A stretch of 64,000 bases of DNA from Aeromicrobium sp. Leaf245 (GCF_942548115.1 NZ_OW824151.1:2790001-2854000), one strand, 5' to 3'. Positions 25,556 to 33,917 are shown, counted from the first letter of the stretch. Numbers and translations: made by a program. Notes: a model not told the origin generated them from the letters alone.

Positions 25556-28483
25556 TCACTCCTGGTTGCCGAGCGCGTCCTGCGCGTCCTGCACCGCAGC
25601 GTTCATCTGGTCGATGCGGCGCTGGTACTCGGCGAGGTCGCCCTCCTCCAGAGCCGTCTGGGCGGCCGAGTAGGCGGCCGAGGCGTCCTCGAGGTACTCC
25701 TGCGTGGTCTTGCCCTCCGTGGCCGGGGCGTCGCCGCCCCCGCCACCGGCGCCACCGCCGGCCTCCTCCTCGTCCGGGTCGGGCACCGAGCCCGCCTCGA
25801 GACCGAGGGCCACCCTGAGCGCCTCGTCGAGGTTCTGGCCGAAGCCGACCTCCTCGCCGAAGGACGCCGCCACGAACTGCAGCACCGGGTAGGTGCCCTC
25901 GCTCGCCTGGCGCCGGATGTAGACCGGCTGGACGTAGAGCATCGCGTCGCCGACCGGCAGCGTGAGCAGGTTGCCGTTCAGGACCGTCGCGTCGGACTGG
26001 CGGAACTGCAGCAGCGCCTGCGTCACGCCACGGTCGGAGCTGAACTGGTTGGCGATCTGGCTCGGGCCCGGCACCTGCGTGTCGGACGGTAGCTGCAGGA
26101 TCTGCATCGTGCCGTAGTCGTCGCTGGTCGCCTCGGAGTTGACCGACATGAACGCCGCCAGGTTCTGCCTGCTGTTGGGCAGGTAGACGCTCGTCAACGA
26201 GAACGCGGGGTCCTCCGTGCCGGGGCGCGTCGTGGTGAGGAAGTACGGCGGCTGCTGCGCGCGCGTCTGGCCCGACGGCGTGGCCGGGTCCTCCGGCACG
26301 CGCCAGCGCTCGCCGTCCTCGTAGAAGGTCTGCGCGTCGGTCACGTGGTAGCGCTCGAGCACGTTGCGCTGGACCTTGAACAGGTCCACCGGGTAGCGCA
26401 GGTGCTCCAGCAGGCCCTCGCTGATCTCGGACTTCGGCTCCACGACACCGGGGAAGACCTTCATCCAGGTCTTGAGCACCGGGTCCTTCGCGTCCCACTG
26501 GTACAGCTTCACGGAGCCGTCGTAGGCGTCGACGACGGCCTTCACGGAGTTGCGCATGTAGTTCACGTTGTCCGTCGGCAGCGCCGCCTGCGCCGACCCC
26601 TGCGTGAGGGTGTCGTCGGTGGCCGTCCGCAGCGAGCGCCGCTCGCTGTAGGGGTAGCTGTTGCTCGTCGTGTAGGCGTCGACGATCCACACCACGCGGC
26701 CGTCGACGACGGCCGGGTAGGTGTCGCCGTCGACCGTCAGCCACGGCGCGACCTTCTCGACCCGGTCACGCGGGTGACGGTCGTAGAGGATCTTGGAGTT
26801 CTCGTTGACGCGGTTCGACAGCACGATGTTCGGCTCGGCGAACTTGAACGCGTACAGCGCCTTGCGGAACAGGTTGCCGACCGGCACGCCACCCTCGCCG
26901 TCGTACGTGTTCTGCGTGGCGTTCTCGGCTCCGTCGTCCTCGCCGGCCCCACCGCCGCGCGGGATGTCGACCTCGATCGGGTCGGCACCGTCAGGTCGTC
27001 CGACGATGGAGTACGACGGCGAGTTCTCGCCGAAGTAGATGCGCGGCGGCACCTCGGTCTCGATCTCGCCGACCGGCGGGATGTCCTTCTGCACCCACAC
27101 GGGCTCGCCCTGCGCGCCACGCTGGTTGCCGCGCGCGGCGATGATGCCGTAGCCGTGGGTGTAGACCGTGTGGTCGTTGGCCCAGTTGCGCTGGGAGTCC
27201 TGCAGACCGTTCAGGAACAGCTCGCGGGCCGCGATGATGACGTCCTGCGGCGTTTCGTCGTCACCCAGCTTGTAGCGGTCGACGTCGAGCGTCTCGGGGA
27301 CGGTGTAGTAGCCGCGCACCTGCTGCAGCTGCTCGAACGCCGGCGAGATGAGCGTCGGGTCGAGCAGTCGCGTGCTCACCCGCGACTCGGCCGAGGCGTT
27401 CAGCTCCTGCGGGGTGAGCGTCGTGGTGGCCGTGTAGTCCTCGGTCTCCACGTCGGCGATGTCGTAGGCCTCGCGGGTCGCCTCGATGTTGCGGGCGATG
27501 TACGGGCCCTCCTTGTCCGGCTCGGACGGGCGGACCTGGAAGGACTGCATGACGTAGGGCCACACGCCGCCGATGAGCACCGACGTGAGCAGCAGCAGAC
27601 CCAGACCGACGCCCGGCAGCACCCAGGACTTGACGAAGGCCGCGGCGAAGAACAGCAGCGCGCACACGATCGCGACGCCGATGAGGATGTTGGCCGCCGG
27701 GATTCGCGCGTTCGCGTCGGTGAAGCCGATGCCGCTGAACAACCCGGAGTCGCCGACCGCGAGGTTGTAGCGGCCGAGCCAGTAGCCGAACGCGCGCAGC
27801 AGCACGCCGAAGCCGACGAGCACCGCCACGTGGACCTGCGCGGCACGGCTGAACTTCGGACCACGACCGGCGAACCGGATCCCGCCGAAGACGTAGTGCA
27901 CGAACACCGTGACGAGCACGGCCACGACCACGAGCGCGAACAGGAAGGAGGACAGGAAGTTGAACCACGGCAGGTCGAAGACGAAGAAGCCGATGTCCTT
28001 GCCGAAGTGCGCGTCCTTCTCGCCGAAGGCCGTCCCGTGCCGCCACATCTGGAACGTCTCCCACCGCGACGAGGCCACCGACCCGGCGAACACGGTGAGC
28101 ACGAGCGCCAGCACCACGAGGGCGGCGCGCTTCACCGGGTTGAGGGTCTGCTGGTACCGGAAGGCCGGGTCGTCACGGCGCATCGGGACCGAGTCCGGGC
28201 GCAGCCGGTACGCCAGCCAGGCGTTGGCCGCGACGACGAGCCCGAAGAACAGGCCGAACACCGCGAAGAGGCCGACGCGGTTGAGGATGATCGTGGTGAA
28301 TACCCGCGAGTAGTCGACGGACGCGAACCAGAGCCGGTCGGTCCAGACCGTGGTGAAGATCGAGCCGAGGAAGAGCAGCGCGGCCAGGGTGACCAGGGTC
28401 GGCACCAGGACCTTGCGGCGTCGGTCCACGCCGCCGGGCGTCGGCTCGGGTCTCGGGCGGGGTGTTCCGAAGATGTCGCTCAC
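25556..28483 (-). CDS. UPF0182 family membrane protein
   Basis: 975 residues from GTG 28483 (GGAG upstream). The N-terminal 320 residues contain about seven transmembrane helices; the remainder is a large soluble domain rich in conserved aromatic/acidic patches (GYGIIAARGNQ, PPRIYFGENSPSYSIVG, YFLTTTRPGTEDPAFSLTSVYLPN). A glycine/acidic linker (PDPDEEEAGGGAGGGGG) precedes a helical C-terminus. This is the actinobacterial UPF0182 family (Rv3193c-like); its function is unknown. The downstream order PPA1309, PDZ protease upstream on the same strand is conserved in many actinobacteria. Confidence 0.93.
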   Translation of the reverse strand: MSDIFGTPRPRPEPTPGGVDRRRKVLVPTLVTLAALLFLGSIFTTVWTDRLWFASVDYSRVFTTIILNRVGLFAVFGLFFGLVVAANAWLAYRLRPDSVPMRRDDPAFRYQQTLNPVKRAALVVLALVLTVFAGSVASSRWETFQMWRHGTAFGEKDAHFGKDIGFFVFDLPWFNFLSSFLFALVVVAVLVTVFVHYVFGGIRFAGRGPKFSRAAQVHVAVLVGFGVLLRAFGYWLGRYNLAVGDSGLFSGIGFTDANARIPAANILIGVAIVCALLFFAAAFVKSWVLPGVGLGLLLLTSVLIGGVWPYVMQSFQVRPSEPDKEGPYIARNIEATREAYDIADVETEDYTATTTLTPQELNASAESRVSTRLLDPTLISPAFEQLQQVRGYYTVPETLDVDRYKLGDDETPQDVIIAARELFLNGLQDSQRNWANDHTVYTHGYGIIAARGNQRGAQGEPVWVQKDIPPVGEIETEVPPRIYFGENSPSYSIVGRPDGADPIEVDIPRGGGAGEDDGAENATQNTYDGEGGVPVGNLFRKALYAFKFAEPNIVLSNRVNENSKILYDRHPRDRVEKVAPWLTVDGDTYPAVVDGRVVWIVDAYTTSNSYPYSERRSLRTATDDTLTQGSAQAALPTDNVNYMRNSVKAVVDAYDGSVKLYQWDAKDPVLKTWMKVFPGVVEPKSEISEGLLEHLRYPVDLFKVQRNVLERYHVTDAQTFYEDGERWRVPEDPATPSGQTRAQQPPYFLTTTRPGTEDPAFSLTSVYLPNSRQNLAAFMSVNSEATSDDYGTMQILQLPSDTQVPGPSQIANQFSSDRGVTQALLQFRQSDATVLNGNLLTLPVGDAMLYVQPVYIRRQASEGTYPVLQFVAASFGEEVGFGQNLDEALRVALGLEAGSVPDPDEEEAGGGAGGGGGDAPATEGKTTQEYLEDASAAYSAAQTALEEGDLAEYQRRIDQMNAAVQDAQDALGNQE

Positions 28484-28546
28484 GGGGCTCCAGGTCTGGG
28501 GTCCGGGGGTGGGGAAGGCGGTTCGGGGGTGGGCTCAGAGCCTACG

Positions 28547-29110
28547 TCAGGCACTCGCATCCAGGGTCCGGCGCAGTGCGTGCACCAGGCCCGGCACGAG
28601 GTCGGGCCCCTCGAGCAGCGGGGCGTCGTCGGGGGTGCGAGCACGCACCGCGCTGTGCCCACCTCCCTCACGGTCGACGGCCGCCACGAGCCGGACGTCC
28701 TTGCGCTCGGGATGCTGCGCCACCGCCTCGACCAGGGCGTCGGGGTCGTCGGGCAGGTCGGCCTCGGCCTCCGGGGGCAGCATGATCCGTTCGACGACGA
28801 CGGCACAGCCGTCGACGGCGTCGGGCCACTCGATGCCCTCGAGCACGTCCTCGAGGGGACGACCGTCCTGCGGGAGCTCCTGCTCGATGGTCGTGAAGCC
28901 GTCGGGCGCGTCGCGCAGTGACACGGCGAGCTGCTCGGCCAGACCCGGCTCGGCCTCGACGAGGGCCGCCGTGCGCACGAGGGCGTACATGCGCGCGGGC
29001 TGGTCCCAGCCGTCCACGGCCACGTGTGCCTCGACCTCGAGGGCCACGAGGCGCAGCGGGGTCGAGGGCAGGGGCTCACCGGACGACTCCGGCGGTGGGG
29101 TCATCGACAT
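28547..29110 (-). CDS. PPA1309 family protein
   Basis: 187 residues, acidic, with no transmembrane segment or cofactor motif. The sequence VALEVEAHVAVDGWDQPARMYALVRTA at the start and VRARTPDDAPLLEGPDLVPGLVHALRRTL at the end are hallmarks I recall for the PPA1309 family of actinobacteria. The start overlaps the PDZ protease stop by 10 nt, so translation is coupled. Function unknown; constant placement next to UPF0182 and the PDZ protease suggests a shared envelope role. Confidence 0.87.
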   Translation of the reverse strand: MSMTPPPESSGEPLPSTPLRLVALEVEAHVAVDGWDQPARMYALVRTAALVEAEPGLAEQLAVSLRDAPDGFTTIEQELPQDGRPLEDVLEGIEWPDAVDGCAVVVERIMLPPEAEADLPDDPDALVEAVAQHPERKDVRLVAAVDREGGGHSAVRARTPDDAPLLEGPDLVPGLVHALRRTLDASA

Positions 29111-30222
29111 GAGGCCACCTTCGCATCGGGATCCTCGGCGAGGGCCTCCAGGTCGGCGACGGCCTCCTTGAACGACGAGACCGAGACCAGGCGCAGGCCG
29201 TGGTCGGACCCGCGCGTCGCCTCCTCGCAGTTGCTCTTCGGCACCAGGAAGATCGTGGCGCCGGCCGCGGCCGCTCCGGCGATCTTCTGCTGCACTCCCC
29301 CGATCGGCCCGACCGTGCCGTCCGGGCTGAGGGTCCCGGTCCCGGCGATCGTGCGCCCGCCGGTGAGGGAGCCGGGGGTGAGCTGGTCGTAGATGGCGAG
29401 CGCGAACATCGTGCCGGCGCTCGGGCCGCCCACCTCGTCGCCGACGTTGTTCGAGACGTCGATCGGGAAGTCGTAGCGCGTGCCGAGGCTGACGCCGATG
29501 CGCGGGATCGCGGGATCCTTCGGGTCGGGGCGCGTGGCGAGGTCGAGGGTCCGCTCCTTGCCGTCCCTGACCACGTCCAGACGCACCGTCTCGCCGGGCT
29601 CGACCCGACCGACGGCCTCCACGACGGCCGTGGACGTCGGCGTCTCGCGGCCGTCGACGGCCGTGATCTCGTCCTCGCTCTCGAGGACACCGGCGGCCGC
29701 GCCGTCGTCGGCGACGTCGACGACCGCAGGCTCCTCGCCCACGGTGTAGCCGGCGGCGCGCAGGGCGACCACGAGCGAGCTGTCCTTCGAGCTCGTCAGC
29801 TGGGCCTGGCCCTCGCTGCGGGAGGCCTCGTCCGACTCACCGTCGGGGTAGACCACGTCGCGCGGGACGACCGCGATGTCGGGCTTGACGTACGCGCTGA
29901 CGACGTCGCCGAGCGTGAGCCGGCTGTCGGCGCGGGTGACCGAGACGGTGGTGAAGTCGAGCGACCCGTCGACGGGATAGGTCTTGACGCCCTTGCCGAA
30001 GGTGAACATCTTCTCCCCGCCGATCTCGCCGAACGTGTCGAAGGCGGGACCGGGACGCAGCGTCACGTAGGGGGCCGGCAACAGGAAGGCCACGCAGGTG
30101 AGCGCCACGAGGCTGACGCCGGCGACCAGCATCGTCGCGTAGCGACGGCCGAGGCGGTGCGCGGCATCCTGCTCGGGGTCGGCGCCGGGCGCCGCGTCGT
30201 CGGGTCTCACGTCCTCGGCCAC
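29101..30222 (-). CDS. Membrane-anchored PDZ/Lon-like (S16) protease, YlbL-like
   Basis: 373 residues from GTG 30222. One transmembrane helix (about 31-53) anchors it; a PDZ domain follows (about 180-255, ...AGVLESEDEITAVDGRE) and then a Lon proteolytic domain with Ser in GGPSAGTMFALAI (about 291) and Lys in GGVQQKIAGAAAAG (about 336), the Ser-Lys dyad. Its homologue in M. tuberculosis is Rv3194c and in Bacillus YlbL. A TAGGGT box 6 nt upstream of the GTG indicates a leaderless transcript. Probable role: degradation of membrane or secreted proteins. Confidence 0.92.
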   Translation of the reverse strand: MAEDVRPDDAAPGADPEQDAAHRLGRRYATMLVAGVSLVALTCVAFLLPAPYVTLRPGPAFDTFGEIGGEKMFTFGKGVKTYPVDGSLDFTTVSVTRADSRLTLGDVVSAYVKPDIAVVPRDVVYPDGESDEASRSEGQAQLTSSKDSSLVVALRAAGYTVGEEPAVVDVADDGAAAGVLESEDEITAVDGRETPTSTAVVEAVGRVEPGETVRLDVVRDGKERTLDLATRPDPKDPAIPRIGVSLGTRYDFPIDVSNNVGDEVGGPSAGTMFALAIYDQLTPGSLTGGRTIAGTGTLSPDGTVGPIGGVQQKIAGAAAAGATIFLVPKSNCEEATRGSDHGLRLVSVSSFKEAVADLEALAEDPDAKVASCR

Positions 30223-30228
30223 GGCCCC

Positions 30229-30234
30229 ACCCTA
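30229..30234 (-). promoter_or_regulatory. -10 box TAGGGT, leaderless start of the PDZ protease
   Basis: TANNNT box with a 6-nt spacer to GTG 30222 and no Shine-Dalgarno. Confidence 0.6.
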
Positions 30235-30277
30235 GGGTTCAGCGGCAAGCGCAGCAGATCGAGACGGGCCGCGACGA

Positions 30278-30700
30278 TCAACAGGCCCCGACCCACGTGG
30301 CGTCGCCCGCGCCGAAGGTCTGGTGCTTCCACACCGGGACCTCGGCCTTGAGCTCGTCGATGAGTCGGCGCCCGGCGGCGAACGCCTCTGCCCGGTGCCC
30401 GGCCGAGACCGCCACCACGACGGCCAGGTCCCCGATGGCGAGGTCGCCCACCCGGTGCACGGCGGCCACCGCGACGACGTCCTCCTCGTGCGCGACGCGC
30501 TCCGCGACCTCGCGCAGCTGCTGCACGGCGCTCGGGTGCGCGGAGTACTGGAGGGCTGCCACGTCGCGACCGTCGTCGTGGTCGCGGACCGTGCCCACGA
30601 ACAGCGCCACCCCGCCCGCGGCGGGATCGCGCACCGCCTCGAACACCTCGTCGAGGCTCAAGGCGGTGTCGCGGACGTCGACGAGGCGGACCGAGCTCAT
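30278..30700 (-). CDS. moaE: Molybdopterin synthase catalytic subunit MoaE
   Basis: 140 residues. The sequence LFVGTVRDHDDGRDVAALQYSAHPSAV (about 33-60) and the C-terminal KAEVPVWKHQTF (about 119-130, with the two active-site lysines of the K-x5-WK motif) identify MoaE, which transfers sulfur from MoaD thiocarboxylate to precursor Z. No moaD is in the window; MoeZ, which loads sulfur carriers, is encoded at 48971-50143. ATG 30700 is 6 nt behind a TACCGT box; the much longer frame through this start is a shadow of the divergent gene. Confidence 0.93.
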   Translation of the reverse strand: MSSVRLVDVRDTALSLDEVFEAVRDPAAGGVALFVGTVRDHDDGRDVAALQYSAHPSAVQQLREVAERVAHEEDVVAVAAVHRVGDLAIGDLAVVVAVSAGHRAEAFAAGRRLIDELKAEVPVWKHQTFGAGDATWVGAC

Positions 30701-30706
30701 GGACCC

Positions 30707-30712
30707 ACGGTA
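30707..30712 (-). promoter_or_regulatory. -10 box TACCGT, leaderless start of moaE
   Basis: TANNNT box 6 nt upstream of ATG 30700, in the 108-bp divergent region shared with the zincin-like gene. Confidence 0.6.
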
Positions 30713-30796
30713 GTGCGGTCCGCCCGAGCACGCCGACGGCCCCGGACCTCGAGACCACACCGCTGCGCGAGACGTCGAGGACGTGGGCCCTCTCGA

Positions 30797-30802
30797 TACC
30801 CT
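30797..30802 (+). promoter_or_regulatory. -10 box TACCCT, leaderless start of the zincin-like gene
   Basis: TANNNT box 6 nt upstream of ATG 30809, no Shine-Dalgarno. Confidence 0.6.
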
Positions 30803-30808
30803 GGCGTC

Positions 30809-32278
30809 ATGGCCGACCATCCTGACGACCGCGACGACGCCGACGAGGACCCGCGGGACCCCCAGCCCGACAGCACGCCCGACGGCACGCCTGGCGGGGC
30901 GTCCAGGCAGCCCCGCTTCGGCCCGGAGCCCACCGGCTCCGGCTCTCCTGATCCCGGTCCTGCCGGCCAGAACCCCTTCGCCGGAACCCCGCTCGAGCAG
31001 ATCTTCGGTGCCCTCGGCGGATCGATGGGCGGTGCTCCGGGTGCGGGCGGCCCGGCGGCCGGCTTCGGCGGCCAGACCCCGGACCTGAGCGCGCTCTTCG
31101 GCCAGATGCAGCAGATGTTCAGCGGAGCGGGATCGGACGGGTCCGTCGACTTCGGCACCGCCCGCGACGTGGCGCGCAAGGCCGTGGCCGCCGCCGGCCC
31201 CGACCCGGCCCCGCACGGGGGCCAGGTGGGCGCCGTCGCCGACGCGGTGCGCCTGGCCGAGTCCTGGCTCGACCGCGTCACCGACGTCCCCGCCGCCGCC
31301 ACCTCGTCCGCCGCCTGGAGCCGCGCGGAGTGGATCGAGGCCACCGGCACGTCGTGGCGTCGCCTCGTCGAGCCGATCGCCGACAACGTCGTCGGCGCGA
31401 TCGGTCAGGCCATCCCCGAGGAGGCCCGCGCGATGGCCGGACCCCTCATCGGCATCCTCAACCAGGCCGGCAGCGCCATGTTCGCCCAGCAGATCGGCCA
31501 GGGGCTCGCCGGACTCGCCACCGAGGTCCTGTCGTCCACCGACATCGGTCTGCCGATGGGCCCCCGCGGCGTGGCGGCCGTGCTGCCGCACAACGTGGCG
31601 GCCTTCGGCGAGGGCCTGGAGCACTCCCCGGCCGACGTGCTGCTCCACGTCACCCTCCGTGAGTGCGCGCACCACCGTCTGTTCGCCCACGCACCGTGGC
31701 TCGAGCAGGCCCTGGTCGGCGCGATCGACGAGTTCGGCAGCGGCACCCGGATCGACGTCGAGGCCATCGAGGCTCAGGTGCGCGAGATCGATCCCACCCG
31801 GCCCGAGGCGATCGCCGAGGCCATGCAGGGTGGGCTGTTCGAGCCCAAGCGCACGCCCGGCCAGCAGCACGCCGTCGATCGGCTCGAGACCTTGCTGGCC
31901 TTCGTCGAGGGCTGGGTCGACGAGGTCGTCGCGCAGGCCGCCGCCGACATGCCGTCGGCCCCGGCCCTCGCCGAGGCCGTCCGACGTCGTCGCGCCACCG
32001 GCGGGCCGGCCGAGCAGACCTTCGCCTCCCTGGTGGGGCTCGAGCTCCGCCCCCGGCGACTGCGCGACGCGGCCAACCTCTGGGCCGCCGTCCGCGACCG
32101 TCAGGGACCGGCGGCTCGCGACGCGGCCTGGACCCACCCCGACCTCATGCCCACGGCGGCCGACCTCGACGACCCGCTGGGCTTCGCCAGCGGCGAGACG
32201 GCCGACGACGGCTTCGACGCGGCGCTCGACGAGCTGCTGTCGCAGGAGCCCGACTCCTCGCCCGACGACGAGCGGTGA
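30809..32278 (+). CDS. Zincin-like metalloprotease-fold protein (Zincin_2/DUF2342)
   Basis: 489 residues. An acidic Pro/Gly-rich N-terminus (1-75) is followed by the helical domain. The family's metal-site region is LLHVTLRECAHHRLFAHAPWLEQ (about 279-301), where E-C-A-H-H replaces the textbook HEXXH, as in actinobacterial relatives (Rv3195-like) that I recall as LREAAH..RLF. The C-terminal part ends with ESRRRR-ATGGPAEQTFASLVGLELRPRRLRDAANLW. Whether it is an active peptidase is not established by the motif. Its stop overlaps the NUDIX gene by 4 nt. Confidence 0.85.
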   Translation: MADHPDDRDDADEDPRDPQPDSTPDGTPGGASRQPRFGPEPTGSGSPDPGPAGQNPFAGTPLEQIFGALGGSMGGAPGAGGPAAGFGGQTPDLSALFGQMQQMFSGAGSDGSVDFGTARDVARKAVAAAGPDPAPHGGQVGAVADAVRLAESWLDRVTDVPAAATSSAAWSRAEWIEATGTSWRRLVEPIADNVVGAIGQAIPEEARAMAGPLIGILNQAGSAMFAQQIGQGLAGLATEVLSSTDIGLPMGPRGVAAVLPHNVAAFGEGLEHSPADVLLHVTLRECAHHRLFAHAPWLEQALVGAIDEFGSGTRIDVEAIEAQVREIDPTRPEAIAEAMQGGLFEPKRTPGQQHAVDRLETLLAFVEGWVDEVVAQAAADMPSAPALAEAVRRRRATGGPAEQTFASLVGLELRPRRLRDAANLWAAVRDRQGPAARDAAWTHPDLMPTAADLDDPLGFASGETADDGFDAALDELLSQEPDSSPDDER

Positions 32279-32829
32279 GCCTGCACACCAGTGCCGTCCA
32301 CACCCTCGAGGCGTGGACGGCGCCCGACGGCGACCAGGAGGCGCTCCGCCTGCGGTACCTGGAGCACCTGGCGACAGCACCCGACGGCATGCTGCGCTCG
32401 TGCCGCCCCGACCATGTGACCGTGAGCGCCCTGGTGATCACGGCCGACGCCGAGCGCGTGCTGCTCGTGCGGCACGCCAAGGCCGGGTTGTGGCTGCAGA
32501 CCGGCGGTCACTGCGAGCCGGAGGACGTCGACGTCGTCGGTGCCGGCGCTCGTGAGGCACTCGAGGAGACCGGCATCGAGGGGCTGCGGCTGGATCCCGT
32601 CCCGCTCAGGCTGTCGCGCCACGCCGTGCCGTTCTGCTCCCCCGGCGGACACCACCTCGACGTGCAGCTGCTCGCCGTGGCGCCGGTCGGGGCCGAGCCC
32701 GTGGTGGCCGAGGGCGAGGACCCGGTGCGCTGGTTCGGCGTGGACGAGGCCGTGGAGCCGACCGACGCCGACACGCTCGCCCTCATCGCTGCTGCCAGGA
32801 CACGCCTTCGAGGAACCCCTCGGCCTTGA
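32275..32829 (+). CDS. NUDIX hydrolase
   Basis: 184 residues from GTG 32275, coupled to the preceding gene. The Nudix box reads GHCEPEDVDVVGAGAREALEETGIEG, with one more residue than the consensus between G and the REALEETG helix but intact catalytic REx2EE. The preceding strands VSALVITADAERVLLVRHAKAGLWLQTGG fit the fold. Substrate unknown. The last 47 bp overlap the convergent metalloprotease gene. Confidence 0.88.
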   Translation: MSLHTSAVHTLEAWTAPDGDQEALRLRYLEHLATAPDGMLRSCRPDHVTVSALVITADAERVLLVRHAKAGLWLQTGGHCEPEDVDVVGAGAREALEETGIEGLRLDPVPLRLSRHAVPFCSPGGHHLDVQLLAVAPVGAEPVVAEGEDPVRWFGVDEAVEPTDADTLALIAAARTRLRGTPRP

Positions 32830-33274
32830 CCGCGTGGGGGTAGCCCTCGAGGAGCGCCCAGAACCGCCGTGAGTGGTTGGCCTCCACGAGGTGCGCGAGC
32901 TCGTGCAGGACCACGTGGTCGACGACGTAGTCGGGCATGTCCCGGACCCGGTGGGAGATGCGGATGGCCCCGGTGGACGCAGTGCACGAGCCCCAGCGCG
33001 TGCTCTGGTTCGTGACCCACCGCACCGACGTGGGTCGGGCACGGCCCTCCAGGTACCGCTCGGAGAGCTCGAGCGCCCGCGCCATGAGGGCGGCGTCGCT
33101 GCGCGGTGACCGCTCGGCTCGGGCGTCGAGGCGCGCGACGAGACGGGCCACCTCCTCGCGCTCCTGCTCGGGGGTGAGGTGCGCCGGCACGAGCACGATC
33201 GTCCGGTCGCCGTCGCGGTACGCCTGGATGGTCCGCCGACGTCGCGCACTGCGCCTGATCTCCACCTCGCCCAC
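32783..33274 (-). CDS. WLM/YgjP-type zinc metalloprotease (DUF45)
   Basis: 163 residues. The active-site sequence VVLHELAHLVEANHSRRFWALL contains HELAH and the third ligand His 8 residues later; WGSCTASTGAIRISHRV before it is the hallmark of the YgjP/WLM family. GTG 33274 is chosen because TACCGT lies 7 nt upstream (leaderless); a GTG at 33301 would add nine residues. The gene overlaps the convergent NUDIX gene by 47 bp, so the 3' ends of the two mRNAs are antisense to each other. Confidence 0.88.
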   Translation of the reverse strand: MGEVEIRRSARRRRTIQAYRDGDRTIVLVPAHLTPEQEREEVARLVARLDARAERSPRSDAALMARALELSERYLEGRARPTSVRWVTNQSTRWGSCTASTGAIRISHRVRDMPDYVVDHVVLHELAHLVEANHSRRFWALLEGYPHAVKAEGFLEGVSWQQR

Positions 33275-33281
33275 GTCGAGC

Positions 33282-33287
33282 ACGGTA
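33282..33287 (-). promoter_or_regulatory. -10 box TACCGT, leaderless start of the WLM protease
   Basis: TANNNT box 7 nt upstream of GTG 33274. Confidence 0.5.
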
Positions 33288-33315
33288 GGGCACGACTCCA
33301 CGGACGAGGATCTTT

Positions 33316-33488
33316 CCGTCCACAGGACCCCGGCCGCTCGCGTGGGACTCCGCGCAGGTCAGAGGGCTGGGCCGGCGGCTCGCCACCGGTACGTGCACCG
33401 TCCGACGGCGGTCTGTCCACCGGCCGTCCACACCCCTCTCCGGCGATCCCCACACGTTCCCCACAACCTTGTCCACAGGAGTGGACAA
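33316..33488. promoter_or_regulatory. Cluster of DnaA-box-like nonamers
   Basis: An exact actinobacterial DnaA box TTGTCCACA at 33469-33477 faces an 8/9 match on the other strand (33480-33488), together forming the palindrome TTGTCCAC-AGGA-GTGGACAA. Upstream lie two-mismatch versions at 33316-33324, 33413-33421, 33424-33432 and 33457-33465, and a three-mismatch one at 33446-33454. No dnaA or dnaN gene is near, so this is not claimed to be oriC. Confidence 0.45.
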
Positions 33489-33505
33489 CCAGTTCCGCAG
33501 ATCGG

Positions 33506-33534
33506 TTGACGCCGACTCCCCCGACCCCTACGTT
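33506..33534 (+). promoter_or_regulatory. Sigma-70-type promoter TTGACG-N17-TACGTT
   Basis: The -35 TTGACG (33506-33511) and -10 TACGTT (33529-33534) are 17 nt apart. The predicted start near 33541 coincides with the first base of a strong hairpin. Confidence 0.6.
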
Positions 33535-33540
33535 GTCCCT

Positions 33541-33599
33541 CAGCCGGGCTCCCGAACACGGTCCGCAGGGGAAGGCAGACCCCCTCGGGAGCCCGGCTG
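33541..33599 (+). ncRNA. Candidate structured RNA or leader hairpin
   Basis: A perfect 15-bp stem (33541-33555 with 33585-33599) with an inner GGGG/CCCC pairing lies at the predicted 5' end of a transcript from the promoter just upstream. The next gene on this strand (DUF5679) begins 159 nt later with its own Shine-Dalgarno, so the hairpin could be a leader element, an attenuator or a small RNA. No known RNA family was matched by eye. An 83-codon frame over it (33469-33720) has no ribosome binding site. Confidence 0.4.
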
Positions 33600-33758
33600 C
33601 TCCATGTCCGCCTCCGCCCCCCGCGAGCCCGGTTCGAAACCCGCCCCGGCGCCACCGTCCAGGCCCGCCGGGGACTCGCCCTGGCTGCGACCCGAGGCTC
33701 CCGGACCTAGTGGCCGCTAGAGTGCGTGTGACGAGCACCACACCCACGGGAGGCAGCC

Positions 33759-33917
33759 ATGTCGGAGACCTGGAGCGGCGAGTTCTACTGCGTCAAGTGC
33801 AAGGACAAGCGCGAGGCCACGGGCGACGTCGTCGTCAGCGAGAAGGGCACCCGGATGGCGAAGGGCACCTGCCCGGAGTGCGGCACCAAGCTGAACCGCA
33901 TCCTCGGCAAGGCCTGA
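33759..33917 (+). CDS. DUF5679 small zinc-ribbon protein
   Basis: 52 residues with two Cys pairs, FYCVKCKDKRE and GTCPECGTKLNRIL, forming a small zinc ribbon with a basic middle; this is the DUF5679 family by pattern recall. GGGAGG lies 6 nt before the ATG. Too small for most gene callers' default length, but the ribosome binding site, the paired Cys-x2-Cys motifs and the intact stop support it. Function unknown; ribbon proteins of this size often contact RNA polymerase or ribosomes. Confidence 0.85.
   Translation: MSETWSGEFYCVKCKDKREATGDVVVSEKGTRMAKGTCPECGTKLNRILGKA

Noticed and set aside
33316..33600. Possible chromosomal origin
   Set aside because: DnaA-box-like sites are present but dnaA, dnaN, rpmH and an AT-rich unwinding region are absent.
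33541..33640. Actinobacterial 6C RNA
   Set aside because: There are C-runs near the hairpin, but the required pair of C6-loop hairpins could not be drawn.
33626..33647. GGTTCGAAAC-type T-arm sequence suggesting a tRNA gene
   Set aside because: No acceptor or anticodon arm can be formed upstream; only a partial T-arm match.
33469..33720. 83-codon frame before the DUF5679 gene
   Set aside because: No ribosome binding site, covers the promoter and hairpin, low-complexity composition.
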